Part shown: in pieces, positions 33,835-42,012 of the stretch
Position numbering within the stretch: position 1 is the first letter of the stretch
Layout: the number at the start of each line of letters is the position of its first letter
Source: Bacillus sp. X1(2014)
GTDB lineage: Bacteria; Bacillota; Bacilli; Bacillales_B; DSM-18226
Reading direction: 5' to 3'
Assembly: GCF_007678255.1 (NCBI RefSeq)
Contig: NZ_VEED01000002.1
Coordinates: 124,001 to 188,000, forward strand
Length of the DNA stretch: 64,000 nt
The notes under the pieces: generated by a model
Told to the model about the DNA's origin: nothing
Seen by the model: the letters and a program-made list of their open reading frames with translations, nothing else
The model's database searches: none
Made by a program: the position numbers and the translations under genes

Positions 33835-34233
33835 TTAGAATATAAATGCATCTAAAGCATATTGACCGGGACCGATTAGAGCTACACCAATAGCAACTGC
33901 AAGTAAAGTTAGGTTATATTCATATCCATTGGCTGTTGACCATAATCCGTTTGGAGCATGCACTTTTACGATAGCCATTACCATAGTTCCTGCAATTATT
34001 ATTCCTGCAAGTGGTGTTAATAGTCCTAAAGCAAACAAAAGTCCCCCAATAAGTTCTGCCAATCCTGCGAATAAAGCCATGGTTACCCCAGGTTTCATGC
34101 CAATGGATTCAAACCAGCCACCGGTTCCTTTCAACCCATAGCCGCCGAACCAACCAAACAATTTTTGAACTCCGTGACCCACAAATAGTAAACCAATTAC
34201 CAAACGAATGATTAATAAACCGATATTTATCAT
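33835..34233 (-). CDS. DoxX-family membrane protein, cassette ii
   Basis: 132 residues, four membrane segments: INIGLLIIRLVIGLLFVGHG, KLFGWFGGYGLKGTGGWFES, LAELIGGLLFALGLLTPLAG and ALIGPGQYALDAF. It is almost identical to the gene at 36256-36654, at protein level and over long DNA stretches, so one is a recent duplicate of the other. It is expressed from an MhqR-type operator region. DoxX proteins of this branch act in membrane oxidoreductase complexes in other bacteria; no enzymatic site is visible. Confidence 0.88.
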   Translation of the reverse strand: MINIGLLIIRLVIGLLFVGHGVQKLFGWFGGYGLKGTGGWFESIGMKPGVTMALFAGLAELIGGLLFALGLLTPLAGIIIAGTMVMAIVKVHAPNGLWSTANGYEYNLTLLAVAIGVALIGPGQYALDAFIF

Positions 34234-34257
34234 CTCTAAATCCTCCCAAATGTTATT

Positions 34258-34275
34258 TATCTCGAATTCGAGATA
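34258..34275. promoter_or_regulatory. MhqR-type operator e (perfect)
   Basis: TATCTCGAATTCGAGATA, a perfect 18-bp palindrome 25 bases upstream of doxX. Confidence 0.85.
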
Positions 34276-34297
34276 ATATAATAAAAAAAATGAATGT

Positions 34298-34393
34298 TTA
34301 AACTTTATTCCTTACTTCCTCTATTCGATCATGAATTGCTTTTGATGTTTGTTTTAAAATTAGAAAGAGCAAATTATTGCATTTCCTCTCCAT
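34298..34393 (-). pseudogene. Collapsed marR (mhqR paralog), 31 codons
   Basis: GGAGGG precedes ATG 34393. MERKCNNLLFLILKQTSKAI-HDRIE aligns with MhqR (MERECTNQAFLLLMQTSKAI-QERIR) and the frame ends NKV stop, like the NNRV stop of MhqR. The DNA-binding domain is gone. It lies between two operators, the same place mhqR holds at 25084-25506. Confidence 0.78.
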
Positions 34394-34422
34394 TTTCCCT
34401 CCTTAAAAATCTTGGATTAAAT

Positions 34423-34469
34423 TATCTTGAATCTGAGATAATAATATTACATATAAAGTTTTTTGTCAA
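34423..34469 (-). promoter_or_regulatory. Promoter of cassette ii with operator f
   Basis: On the minus strand TTGACA (34464-34469), 17 bases, TATTAT (34441-34446), then the palindrome TATCTTGAATCTGAGATA (34423-34440) directly after the -10 box. Confidence 0.8.
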
Positions 34470-34516
34470 TAACCTTTTATTGAATTAAACTGCGTAGTGG
34501 GTGGAACAAGAATAGT

Positions 34517-34534
34517 GAGCTGCCGCAGCAGCTC
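34517..34534 (-). terminator. Hairpin after the flavin reductase gene
   Basis: GAGCTGC-CGCA-GCAGCTC is a compact GC-rich stem 21 bases after the reductase stop. The T-run is weak, so termination is probable but not certain. Confidence 0.55.
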
Positions 34535-34555
34535 GTTATTAAATTTTTAGAGAAT

Positions 34556-35173
34556 TCATTTAGGTCTTTCTATTTCAAAAATCTCACCGATTTTCGCATA
34601 GTTATTACCAGCCAATCTGCTTACAGCTGCTAAGCCCCTTGGATCTATCCTTCCATTTTCATAAATATCATTTTCAATATGAAATTGAACAACTTTTCCT
34701 ATAATAAAATCACAACCTGGTGTATCCGAGCCTCCCAATTCTAAGGAATGCTCTAATGAACATTCCATTCGAATTTTCGCTTCCTTAACACCAGGAACAG
34801 AAATCTTAACACTGTCTACGGGAGTTAAGTTAGCTAACTCTATCTCACTTTGATCAGGTGGAAGGCTTGCAGCTGTTTTATTAATTTTTTCAACATTATG
34901 TTCGTCAACAATATGAATGACAAATTCCTTAGACTCGATAATATTTCTCGCTGAATCCTTTAGTCTCCCCGCTGAGCGCTGAATAGATAAAGAAATCATC
35001 GGGGGATTAGCTGAGATGATATTAAAATAACTAAATGGAGCTCCATTTAAAACGCCGTCTTTTGAAATCGTTGTGACGAAAGCAATCGGCCTAGGTATAA
35101 TACTACCTATTAAAAATTTATAATTTTCTCTTTCAGACATGGAAGCTGGATCAATCGGAAGCAAAGAAATCAT
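34556..35173 (-). CDS. Flavin reductase-like (FMN-binding) protein
   Basis: 205 residues of the flavin reductase/DIM6-NTAB family: PIDPASMSERENYKFLIGSI, IPRPIAFVTTISKDGVLNGA, FSYFNIISANPPMISLSIQR, GCDFIIGKVVQFHIEND, and RLAGNNYAKIGEIFEI. Such proteins bind FMN and reduce flavin or quinone-like substrates, sometimes as partner of a monooxygenase. It is the last gene of cassette iii, 14 bases after the dioxygenase. A C-terminal fragment of a second copy lies at 24712. Precise substrate unknown. Confidence 0.87.
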   Translation of the reverse strand: MISLLPIDPASMSERENYKFLIGSIIPRPIAFVTTISKDGVLNGAPFSYFNIISANPPMISLSIQRSAGRLKDSARNIIESKEFVIHIVDEHNVEKINKTAASLPPDQSEIELANLTPVDSVKISVPGVKEAKIRMECSLEHSLELGGSDTPGCDFIIGKVVQFHIENDIYENGRIDPRGLAAVSRLAGNNYAKIGEIFEIERPK

Positions 35174-35187
35174 TCCCTTTCGTAAAA

Positions 35188-36126
35188 TCAGTCTAGTACT
35201 TTTACATCAAATGGAAGCAAGCCCTGTTCAATTTGTGCTCTATGTGCTTCATATTGTTCAGGTAACATCAACTTTTTACCCATTGTCTCTTGTGATTCAT
35301 CATGTGCGAATCCTGGAGGATCAGTTGCAATTTCAAATAAAATTTCCCCATGCTCTCTGAAGTAAATAGCATTAAAATAATTTCTGTCCTTTACAGGAGT
35401 GACACCATATCCATTCGCTGAAACATGTTTTTTCCAATCCAGTTGATCTTCGTCATCAATAGCACGCCATGCAATGTGGTGGACTGTACCTACACCCATT
35501 TGTCCGCGCCCAATCGGAGTTAATTTAAGGTCAATAACGTTTCCAATATCAGCAGTGGAATGATATCGAGCGAAATCTTCTTCCTTACCCACTAATTCAA
35601 GTCCCATTACATTTTCTAACAAGTCACCGGTTTTGTTAGGTTGGGTTGATAATAGGGTAGCTCCACCAAACCCTTTGATGGCAACCTCAGGTGTTACCTC
35701 TCCAAAAGTCCATGAATTAACTTCTCCTTCTTCTCTTTCAACAATTTCCAAGTGAAGTCCATGTGGGTCATCAAATTCTAAATATTGCTCTCCAAAGCGT
35801 TCCATTTTAGTAAAAGGAATCTTGAACTTTTCTAGTCTTTGTTCCCAAAATACAAAAGCCCCTTTTGGAACAACATAGGATGTGACACCTACTTGACCGT
35901 CACCAATAATTCCTTGATGAGCTCCTGCCCATGGAAAGAAGGTAATAATTGTTCCTGGCTTCCCACCTTCATTCCCAAAATAAAGGTGATAAGTACCTGG
36001 ATCATCAAAATTGACAGTTTGCTTGACTAAACGCAAACCCAACACTCCTGCATAGAAATCTACGTTCTCTTGCGGATGACCGACAATTGCAGTGATATGG
36101 TGAATACCCATAATCTTTTTGCTCAT
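35188..36126 (-). CDS. Ring-cleaving dioxygenase (MhqO-type), cassette iii
   Basis: 312 residues, two VOC halves with MGIHHITAIVG (His near 8), GTVHHIAWRAIDDED (His near 215) and GEILFEIATDPPGFAHDE (Glu near 265). It closely resembles the dioxygenase at 23712-24656 and B. subtilis MhqO. The first seven codons are shared with the remnant at 24868. It is placed between doxX and the flavin reductase, under an operator at 36236 and another promoter upstream of doxX. Predicted to act on catechol or hydroquinone derivatives. Confidence 0.88.
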   Translation of the reverse strand: MSKKIMGIHHITAIVGHPQENVDFYAGVLGLRLVKQTVNFDDPGTYHLYFGNEGGKPGTIITFFPWAGAHQGIIGDGQVGVTSYVVPKGAFVFWEQRLEKFKIPFTKMERFGEQYLEFDDPHGLHLEIVEREEGEVNSWTFGEVTPEVAIKGFGGATLLSTQPNKTGDLLENVMGLELVGKEEDFARYHSTADIGNVIDLKLTPIGRGQMGVGTVHHIAWRAIDDEDQLDWKKHVSANGYGVTPVKDRNYFNAIYFREHGEILFEIATDPPGFAHDESQETMGKKLMLPEQYEAHRAQIEQGLLPFDVKVLD

Positions 36127-36235
36127 TTTTCAACTCTCCCTCTTCATATTAAATATAGTTAAATAAAGGACATTGATTCCTTATTTTGTTCTTCCTTATG
36201 ATTTTAAAGTCTCATAAAATTTATTTTAATTTAAG

Positions 36236-36253
36236 AATCTCTATTTCGAGATA
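36236..36253. promoter_or_regulatory. MhqR-type operator g (imperfect)
   Basis: AATCTCTATTTCGAGATA between doxX and dioxygenase of cassette iii; one half site is intact. Confidence 0.5.
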
Positions 36254-36255
36254 TT

Positions 36256-36654
36256 TTAGAATAAAAATGCATCCAGTGCATATTGACCCGGACCGATTAA
36301 AGCTAAACCAATAGCAACTGCAAGTAGAGTTAGGTTATATTCATATCCATTAGCTGTTGACCATAATCCGTTTGGAGCATGCACTTTAACGATCGCCATT
36401 ACCATGGTCCCTGCAATCATAATTCCTGCAAGTGGAGTAAGAAGTCCTAATGTAAACAAAATTCCTCCAATAAGCTCTGTTAAACCTGCGAAAAGAGCCA
36501 TTGTAACCCCAGGTTTCATACCAATGGAATCAAACCAGCCTCCTGTACCTTTTAAACCATAACCACCAAACCAACCAAACAATTTTTGAGCACCGTGACC
36601 AATGAATAATACACCAATTACCAAACGAATGATTAATAAACCAATATTTATCAT
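36256..36654 (-). CDS. DoxX-family membrane protein, cassette iii
   Basis: 132 residues, near-identical to the cassette ii protein: INIGLLIIRLVIGVLFIGHG, KLFGWFGGYGLKGTGGWFDS, LTELIGGILFTLGLLTPLAG, ALIGPGQYALDAFLF. Four membrane helices. Strong GGAGGAAA site, preceded by a perfect MhqR-type palindrome. The conserved end of this gene is also found in the collapsed doxX at 24958. A membrane-bound role alongside the dioxygenase and reductase is inferred from the repeated association. Confidence 0.88.
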   Translation of the reverse strand: MINIGLLIIRLVIGVLFIGHGAQKLFGWFGGYGLKGTGGWFDSIGMKPGVTMALFAGLTELIGGILFTLGLLTPLAGIMIAGTMVMAIVKVHAPNGLWSTANGYEYNLTLLAVAIGLALIGPGQYALDAFLF

Positions 36655-36677
36655 CTTAATTTCCTCCTTATTGTTTT

Positions 36678-36695
36678 TATCTCGAATTCGAGATA
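36678..36695. promoter_or_regulatory. MhqR-type operator h (perfect)
   Basis: TATCTCGAATTCGAGATA 24 bases upstream of doxX in cassette iii. Confidence 0.85.
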
Positions 36696-36784
36696 TTGTT
36701 TTAAAAAAAGTTGACTGGAGGTCATCTGGACAGACTTTTCGTCTATATAACTCGTTTCACCTCCTAATAAATCTTGAAATTAAA

Positions 36785-36831
36785 TATCTTGAATATGAGA
36801 TAATTTTAATGCTTATAAATATTTTTGTCAA
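36785..36831 (-). promoter_or_regulatory. Promoter of cassette iii with operator i
   Basis: On the minus strand TTGACA (36826-36831), 17 bases, TAAAAT (36803-36808), followed by TATCTTGAATATGAGATA (36785-36802). Between i and h about 90 bases hold a GGAGGTG site but no recognisable gene; this is where a marR gene sits in the other cassettes. Confidence 0.78.
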
Positions 36832-36879
36832 TACCCCTTTTTTAGTGTTTTAATTATTAATAGGTATTTACATTATACA

Positions 36880-36906
36880 AAAATCCCCTCGAAAGGGGAT
36901 TTTTTG
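36880..36906. terminator. Bidirectional terminator
   Basis: AAAATCCCCT and AGGGGATTTT pair around CGAA with a T-run on either strand. Confidence 0.92.
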
Positions 36907-36945
36907 CTTGGATTCTTTTGGCTAATATTAAATAAATGATTGCTC

Positions 36946-38167
36946 CTACACGGACTGAGAATGTCCTGCGGTCACTTCCATTTCCTGTTGTGTTCTTATT
37001 CTCCATAGAATTAAAAACGCGAAAATCACTAGTACCAGACATACCCAATTAACATGACGAAAACCTGCAAACTGGGCGATGATACCGCCACCCAGATTAC
37101 CCACTATCCTTCCAATCGTGGATCCATTGGAATATATAGTTGCGGACATTCCCGGTGAATCAGGCAGTAAATCCGTGAAATAGCTAAGTCCATTACCCAT
37201 GACAATAGCCACAAACGCTTCCTGCAGAAGTTGAGCTGCGATAATCTGCCATGAATGGGTCGACACACTTAAGATCGTGAAATAGATAACAGCAATAAAA
37301 CAGCCAATCATCATCAGAGATTGGTTTGAAATTTTTCTACTCAGAGCGCCCAGATCAAGCATAATGGGAATTTCCAAACCAGCACAAATACTAAACTACC
37401 AACCAAACCTCAGTATGTGTACCATGGAGTTCATTCACAATAAATAACGGCGTGTTTATAAAGTTTATCGCATTAACTGCAAACAGAAGGATAAAAGCGA
37501 GAAAAGAATGCCTGATTAGCTTACTTTTGATTGTGGAAGTTCCTGTACTTTTCCTCTTTGCAGTATTGCTTAGAACCACTTTTCGTTTTTGCAAAAATAG
37601 GAAAACAAGTGATGCAATAATAATAAAGATGGCAGTTGTCCCTAGAAAGAGTCCATTGTATCCATAGAAACTTAAAATGAATGTCCCTCCCAATGGACCG
37701 ATTAAAAATCCAAGGGATACAAGTGAACGTAATGTAGACATAGCAAACGTCTTGTCATCGGATTTACTTTCATTTGCGGATTCCTGTGCACTAGCGTAGA
37801 TTTGCGGCATGGCAGCAGCCCCTAATCCATTAAAAAAAGTGACAGCAATCAACAGAAAAAAGAAGTTATCAAGCACTAAGTACGAAGCATAGCCCAAAGC
37901 AGATGAGAGCATGGCTAAAATAATAATCCATCTTCGGTCTAGCCCGTTATCCGAACGTTTAGCGATCTGCGAGTTTACCACCACGCCGCTTAAAGAACTT
38001 ACTGCCATAAAAACACCGAAGGCTCCCGTACTCATCCCAAACTCTTCTGTAGAATACAAGGATAAATACGGCATTGTAATAAAAATTCCGATACCGACCA
38101 GCAGCATAAAAATGACGAATAAACTATATCCTTGGATCGCAAAAAGGTTTTTTAACCGTAAATACAA
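36946..38167 (-). pseudogene. MFS sugar/drug efflux transporter with a frameshift
   Basis: Two frames on the minus strand join into one MFS protein of about 405 residues. The first (from a TTG at 38167 behind AAAGGAGG) has SLFVIFMLLVGIGIFITMPY and further helices to HGTHTEV; at about 37395 a single-base change shifts the frame, which then reads SICAGLEIPIMLDLGALSRK and ends with more helices (LPDSPGMSATIYSNGSTIGR). The pattern resembles SET-family sugar efflux transporters. One indel only, so recent inactivation or a sequence error. Confidence 0.8.
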
Positions 38168-38228
38168 CTGAAAGTCCTCCTTTGACCTCACAAATCATGC
38201 TCCTGAACAACAGATCATTTTATTCTAG

Positions 38229-39084
38229 TTAACTTTTAAAAATATATTTTTCAATCGCGTAAGCCACGCCATGTTCATCATTGGTTAATGTAACAATGTC
38301 ACTATGTTTTTTGACTTCTTCAGCTGCATTTCCCATTGCAATAGACAAGCTGGCTGCCTTAACATCGGAATATCATTGTTTTCATCTCCAATAGCCACTG
38401 TGTCTTCTATTGGTATTTGGAAATAACGAGCCATTACTTTAAGACCGTTTCCTTTATTTCCATTAATGTGCATGACTTCAAGATTAAAGGGGGATGAGGA
38501 TGTAACATAGGTTTTTTCGATAGATTCCAATACCGTCTTCAGACGTGTTTCTGTTCAGGATCCAGTCCTAATATTAAGAATTTTTGTATCGTGATTTCTT
38601 TATCATTGATTATATCTTCAAAATTTTCAAATAAGATATGTCCGTATTCCCAAGGAGGTGTCGTGAACATTTTATGGTGTTTATTCTCGAAGTATTCTTC
38701 TGGTATGCGTCCTGAAGATAAAACTTTTTCATATCGTTCGTTCCAATTTTTAAGTCCAAACGTTCCTTTATTAGTAGAGAAATTATAGGGCATAAATTCC
38801 TTCTCGATTTCAAAGACAATTTTTTTGCTTTGAGCTTGAGCCAAAGATGTTAACTCAATTAATTCCCCATCAGCAAACAAAGCTGTTCCGTTATTCCCTC
38901 CAACGGGACAGTCTAAGTCGTATTTAGCCAATTCTGCATGAATCGATTTCAGTGGTCGTCCAGATAATGCCATAACGATATGTCCTTGTTGTTGAGCTGA
39001 TTTAATAGCACGGATGTTTTCTTTACTAATTTCTTTTTTTGAATTTAGTGTTGTACCGTCCAAATCAAGTGCAATTAGTTTCAT
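38229..39084 (-). pseudogene. Cof-type HAD phosphatase with two frameshifts
   Basis: Start ATG 39084 with MKLIALDLDGTTLNSKKEIS (HAD motif I, DLDGT) and MALSGRPLKSIHAEL. A shift near 38535 moves the frame to VLESIEKTYVTSSSPFNLEV and GDENNDIPML (motif IV). A second shift near 38365 restores KAASLSIAMGNAAEEVKKHS and the end at 38229. The intact gene would encode about 285 residues, a YwtE/YxeH-like sugar or riboflavin-intermediate phosphatase. Both lesions are single-base indels. Confidence 0.83.
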
Positions 39085-39125
39085 GAGCAATTCCTCTCCT
39101 CTGCAAAAAATTAACATGACTATCT

Positions 39126-39202
39126 ATACGGTAAAAAAAGAAAAACCTAAACCACTAAAATTTTAAGACGTGAAAAAGTCAAATTTTAGCGATTTAGGTT
39201 TT
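39126..39202 (-). terminator. Long hairpin with T-run
   Basis: AAAACCTAAA/TTTAGGTTTT and CTAAAATTT/AAATTTTAG form a two-part stem of about 60 nt; on the minus strand it ends in TTTTTCTTTTTTT. It may terminate transcripts from the cation transporter. Confidence 0.65.
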
Positions 39203-39259
39203 GCCTGAATAAACAGTAACAATCCATTTTAGGTTTTGCCTGTATACCAGTAACAATCC
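39193..39259. repeat. Two tandem 35-bp direct repeats
   Basis: TTTAGGTTTTGCCTGAATAA (39193) and TTTAGGTTTTGCCTGTATAC (39228) each continue with CAGTAACAATCC or AGTAACAATCC. The first copy overlaps the hairpin. Confidence 0.7.
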
Positions 39260-39424
39260 TGTATCATAATTCATTATTTCTATTCTACTTATAATTATAT
39301 ATAGAAATTAGATGCTTACAATTGTTAAATGTCCTCGATTTGTTCATTATTAAACAAATTAACGAATTTTGTTTATTATCTTTATAATTTTTGGTAGCCT
39401 TGTTAAATTTTTTGCATCACTTTA

Positions 39425-40342
39425 TCAAATGTCTTTCGCTACAAAATGATTACAACGATTATGTTCATATTGGTCCAAATCGGCATTAACACTTTCCACT
39501 TGAATGGTTGCATGTTCCAAATTAAAAGTATCATGTAATTCTCTTAATGCATTCTTTAAAATCGAGTCATGATTATGTTCTGATATCACCAAATGACAAC
39601 TAATCGAGGGGAAATTTGATGTGATGCTCCATACATGAAAATCATGCATACTTACCACACCTGGAATTTGAAGTAATGTTTCTCGCACTTTTTCAACATC
39701 TAAGTTCGCTGGTCTACCTTCCATCAGCATGTGAATGGCATCGTTGGTTATCCCAATCCCACTTTTTAAAATTAATAAGGAAACAATTAAACTAGTGATT
39801 GGATCGGCTAAGGTCCAGCCAAAATACATGATCAGTAAGGAAGCAATAATTGCACTAACAGAACCAAGTAAATCTCCAATTACATGTAAAAAGGCAGCTC
39901 TCATATTAATGTTTTCACTAGTTTCGGATTGATGCATAATCCAAGCAACAAATATGTTAACCATCGCGCCTATACTAGATATCAAAAGCATACCCGAACC
40001 AGAAATTACTTGAGGTTCACTAAAACGGTGAAACGATTCCCACATGATTAAAATAGAAATAACAATTAACAGAACCCCATTAAATAAAGCTGATAAAATT
40101 TCCAAGCGCTGATAACCAAAAGTCTTACTCTCGCTCACTGCCCTTCTTCCTAGAATAAGAGCTAGTAATCCCACTCCCAAGGAAATGGAATCACTTAACA
40201 TATGCCCAGCATCAGAAAGTAGAGCTAGACTATTGGTCAATGTCCCTCCAATGTACTCTAAAACCATAAAAACGGTAATAATGAGAAAAGCGATCATTAA
40301 TGCTTTTTTATTTTGATTGTGATGAGTGTGATTGTGCCCCAT
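39425..40342 (-). CDS. czcD: Cation diffusion facilitator, CzcD-type Zn/Co/Cd exporter
   Basis: 305 residues. His-rich N-terminus (MGHNHTHHNQNKK), six membrane helices, and the metal-site motifs ALLSDAGHMLSDSISLG (helix 2, Asp/His) and FLHVIGDLLGSVSAI (helix 5, HxxxD). The cytosolic C-terminal domain (VEKVRETLLQIPGVVSMHDF, HVWSITSNFPSISCHLVI) is the metal-sensing ferredoxin-like fold. It exports divalent metals by proton antiport. Single gene; no CzrA-like regulator is next to it and no clear operator was found in the upstream 250 bases. Confidence 0.93.
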   Translation of the reverse strand: MGHNHTHHNQNKKALMIAFLIITVFMVLEYIGGTLTNSLALLSDAGHMLSDSISLGVGLLALILGRRAVSESKTFGYQRLEILSALFNGVLLIVISILIMWESFHRFSEPQVISGSGMLLISSIGAMVNIFVAWIMHQSETSENINMRAAFLHVIGDLLGSVSAIIASLLIMYFGWTLADPITSLIVSLLILKSGIGITNDAIHMLMEGRPANLDVEKVRETLLQIPGVVSMHDFHVWSITSNFPSISCHLVISEHNHDSILKNALRELHDTFNLEHATIQVESVNADLDQYEHNRCNHFVAKDI

Positions 40343-40608
40343 AGTACCTCCTTTGCCATGGATAAAATATAATTTATAAAGTTTGTTTGGATAAAATTTT
40401 TACTCTAATCTATCATTCAATCTAATAAGAAAATATATTCGACTGAATCTAGTATTATACTTATAAATTTCTAGATTATTTGTGTTTAAAAACTGCCATT
40501 CGTATATTACAGCTGCAGGGCATTTCTATCTATTATAATTAATACATCCATCTCTTCCACATTTAATTATGGTATGATTGTATAAGTATATATTTAGGGA
40601 GTGATATC
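40343..40608. other. Divergent intergenic region
   Basis: AT-rich region between czcD and the DUF2533 gene. GGTATGATTGTATAAGTATA (40569) may contain the -10 of the latter. No operator was identified. Confidence 0.4.
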
Positions 40609-40863
40609 ATGAGTGTACATAAAGATTTAATTAAACATGCGGCAAATCAGCATGAAACCTATCAACAATTCTTAGAGCTCGATCAACAACGTGAGCAATA
40701 TATTGAAGAGGCGATTGAGTTATGTAAAAAAGGCCTGCCTTTTTCAACTGATAAAATAAATGCAGTAACAAATAGTATAAATAAAATAAACCTGCGCTTT
40801 ATCCCGACACGAGAACTCGTTACGGGAGAAATGGTTCAAGAATTTGTGAAAAAAAGCAAATAA
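40609..40863 (+). CDS. DUF2533-family small protein (YpbS-like)
   Basis: 84 residues, GGGAGTGAT ribosome site. Predicted all-helical and charged: SVHKDLIKHAANQHETYQQF, LDQQREQYIEEAIELCKKGL, FIPTRELVTGEMVQEFVKKS. It resembles the Bacillaceae family DUF2533 (YpbS); that assignment is from recognition of pattern and length. No membrane segment or catalytic motif. Function unknown. Confidence 0.72.
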   Translation: MSVHKDLIKHAANQHETYQQFLELDQQREQYIEEAIELCKKGLPFSTDKINAVTNSINKINLRFIPTRELVTGEMVQEFVKKSK

Positions 40864-40867
40864 TATA

Positions 40868-40906
40868 AAAAGACGGACAGTATCTAGTCATACTGTCCGT
40901 CTTTGT
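40868..40906. terminator. Bidirectional terminator
   Basis: AAAGACGGACAGTAT and ATACTGTCCGTCTTT form a 15-bp stem around CTAGTC, with A and T runs, between convergent genes. Confidence 0.92.
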
Positions 40907-40910
40907 TTAA

Positions 40911-41405
40911 TTAATTTTTAAAAATGGTTGCGATAATTTGATCGTAAGTCATTTCTGTATCAACCACGAAAGTACCTGGGCGTAAGTTTTTTTCGACACC
41001 CTTCTTCTCGACATCTTTTGAGAATTTAAAGTCATCAGGTACGATTTTGGCTTTTTCAAGCATTTTGCCGACATCGATGCTCGTCATCCCTTGTGTAACG
41101 GTAATAACTGATCTGTAGGCAATTTTTTGGGAACCATTAGTGGCGGTGGAAGCGGTGGAAGCGGCTTTTTTTGCTGCTTCAAGCGTCTTATCATATTCTG
41201 CCTGTGGTTGAACAACATACCCAGCAGCTAGAAGTTTGTCTTTCATTTCAGTTTCTGTTGGTTGAGCAACTGTTTTTTGCTCGGTTTTGGTTGGTTTGGC
41301 AGCTGCTTTTGTGACTACAGGGTCTTCAGTAAAGTAAACAGCACCACAAATGGACGAAGCTAGAAGAATTCCGGCCGCAAAGCTGCTCACTACATTAAAT
41401 CTCAT
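40911..41405 (-). CDS. Membrane-anchored protein with an MltG-like N-domain fold
   Basis: 164 residues. An N-terminal membrane segment or signal (FAAGILLASSICGAVYF) is followed by a Lys/Thr/Ala-rich linker (residues 25-95). The last 65 residues (YRSVITVTQGMTSIDVGKML, then KNLRPGTFVVDTEMTYDQII) resemble the small LysM-like domain at the front of endolytic transglycosylase MltG/YceG, where GMT...R.GTY...M...I is common. The catalytic domain is absent. Start overlaps the previous gene by 11 bases. A peptidoglycan-related role is inference. Confidence 0.68.
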   Translation of the reverse strand: MRFNVVSSFAAGILLASSICGAVYFTEDPVVTKAAAKPTKTEQKTVAQPTETEMKDKLLAAGYVVQPQAEYDKTLEAAKKAASTASTATNGSQKIAYRSVITVTQGMTSIDVGKMLEKAKIVPDDFKFSKDVEKKGVEKNLRPGTFVVDTEMTYDQIIATIFKN

Positions 41406-41778
41406 GGGCTAATTTGCTCCTTTCATCCTTTGCTGCCAGATACGGAGCAAGAAATTGTTGAATTTCACTCTCTGAAACTTGTTTTTTCTGTGCAATGGTC
41501 TCAATTGAATATTTTCTTTTATATAAATCTAGTACTTCACGTTTGAAAATAATTTCTTCTGGAGTCATTTGAAGGCCTGCTTCCTTTGTGACCACTTCAA
41601 TATCTAGTTCAAGATTTCGAATTTGCTCCTGTACGTTATTGATATCTTTCATTACAGCAACATGAACCAAGTCAATTTCTTTTTGTTTTTGTTTTTCTGC
41701 TTTACGATTCGATGCCATTGAAGCGATTAGCAACACAGCAGATATTGCAATCAACAGAATTATTATCCATTCCATCAT
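41395..41778 (-). CDS. Single-pass membrane protein with coiled coil
   Basis: 127 residues from ATG 41778 (AAGGAGG upstream); the open frame extends ten more codons without a ribosome site. Residues about 3-20 form a membrane helix (WIIILLIAISAVLLIASM). A charged helical/coiled-coil stretch follows (KAEKQKQKEIDLVHVAVMKD). The tail KYSIETIAQKKQVSESEIQQ looks like a helix-turn-helix. Family not recognised. Coupled to the following MltG-domain gene. Confidence 0.62.
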   Translation of the reverse strand: MMEWIIILLIAISAVLLIASMASNRKAEKQKQKEIDLVHVAVMKDINNVQEQIRNLELDIEVVTKEAGLQMTPEEIIFKREVLDLYKRKYSIETIAQKKQVSESEIQQFLAPYLAAKDERSKLAHEI

Positions 41779-41960
41779 ATTAGTTTCCTCCTTATTAACA
41801 CACAGCAATCCACAATTACCTATTATACATCGTAAAGTTAAATTTTTCGACTAAAACCGACTAAATGAGACGCAAGTCGGATGGATTTTACAAATCGAAC
41901 CTTTAATTCTATATAATTACTAATGGGGCCCTGGTATTAATAGAGACATTTATGAAAAAA

Positions 41961-42000
41961 TAATAAAAAAGCAATGCTTATACAAATGCATTGCTTTTCC
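41961..42000. terminator. Terminator after the PEBP-fusion gene
   Basis: AAAAGCAATGC and GCATTGCTTTT pair around TTATACAAAT; T-runs on both sides. Confidence 0.85.
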
Positions 42001-42012
42001 TTACGAATATTT

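Noticed and set aside
36857..37048. 63-codon frame downstream of the MFS gene
   Set aside because: Overlaps the MFS 3' end in another frame and crosses a terminator.
39193..39259. CRISPR-like repeat pair
   Set aside because: Only two directly adjacent copies without spacers and no cas genes.
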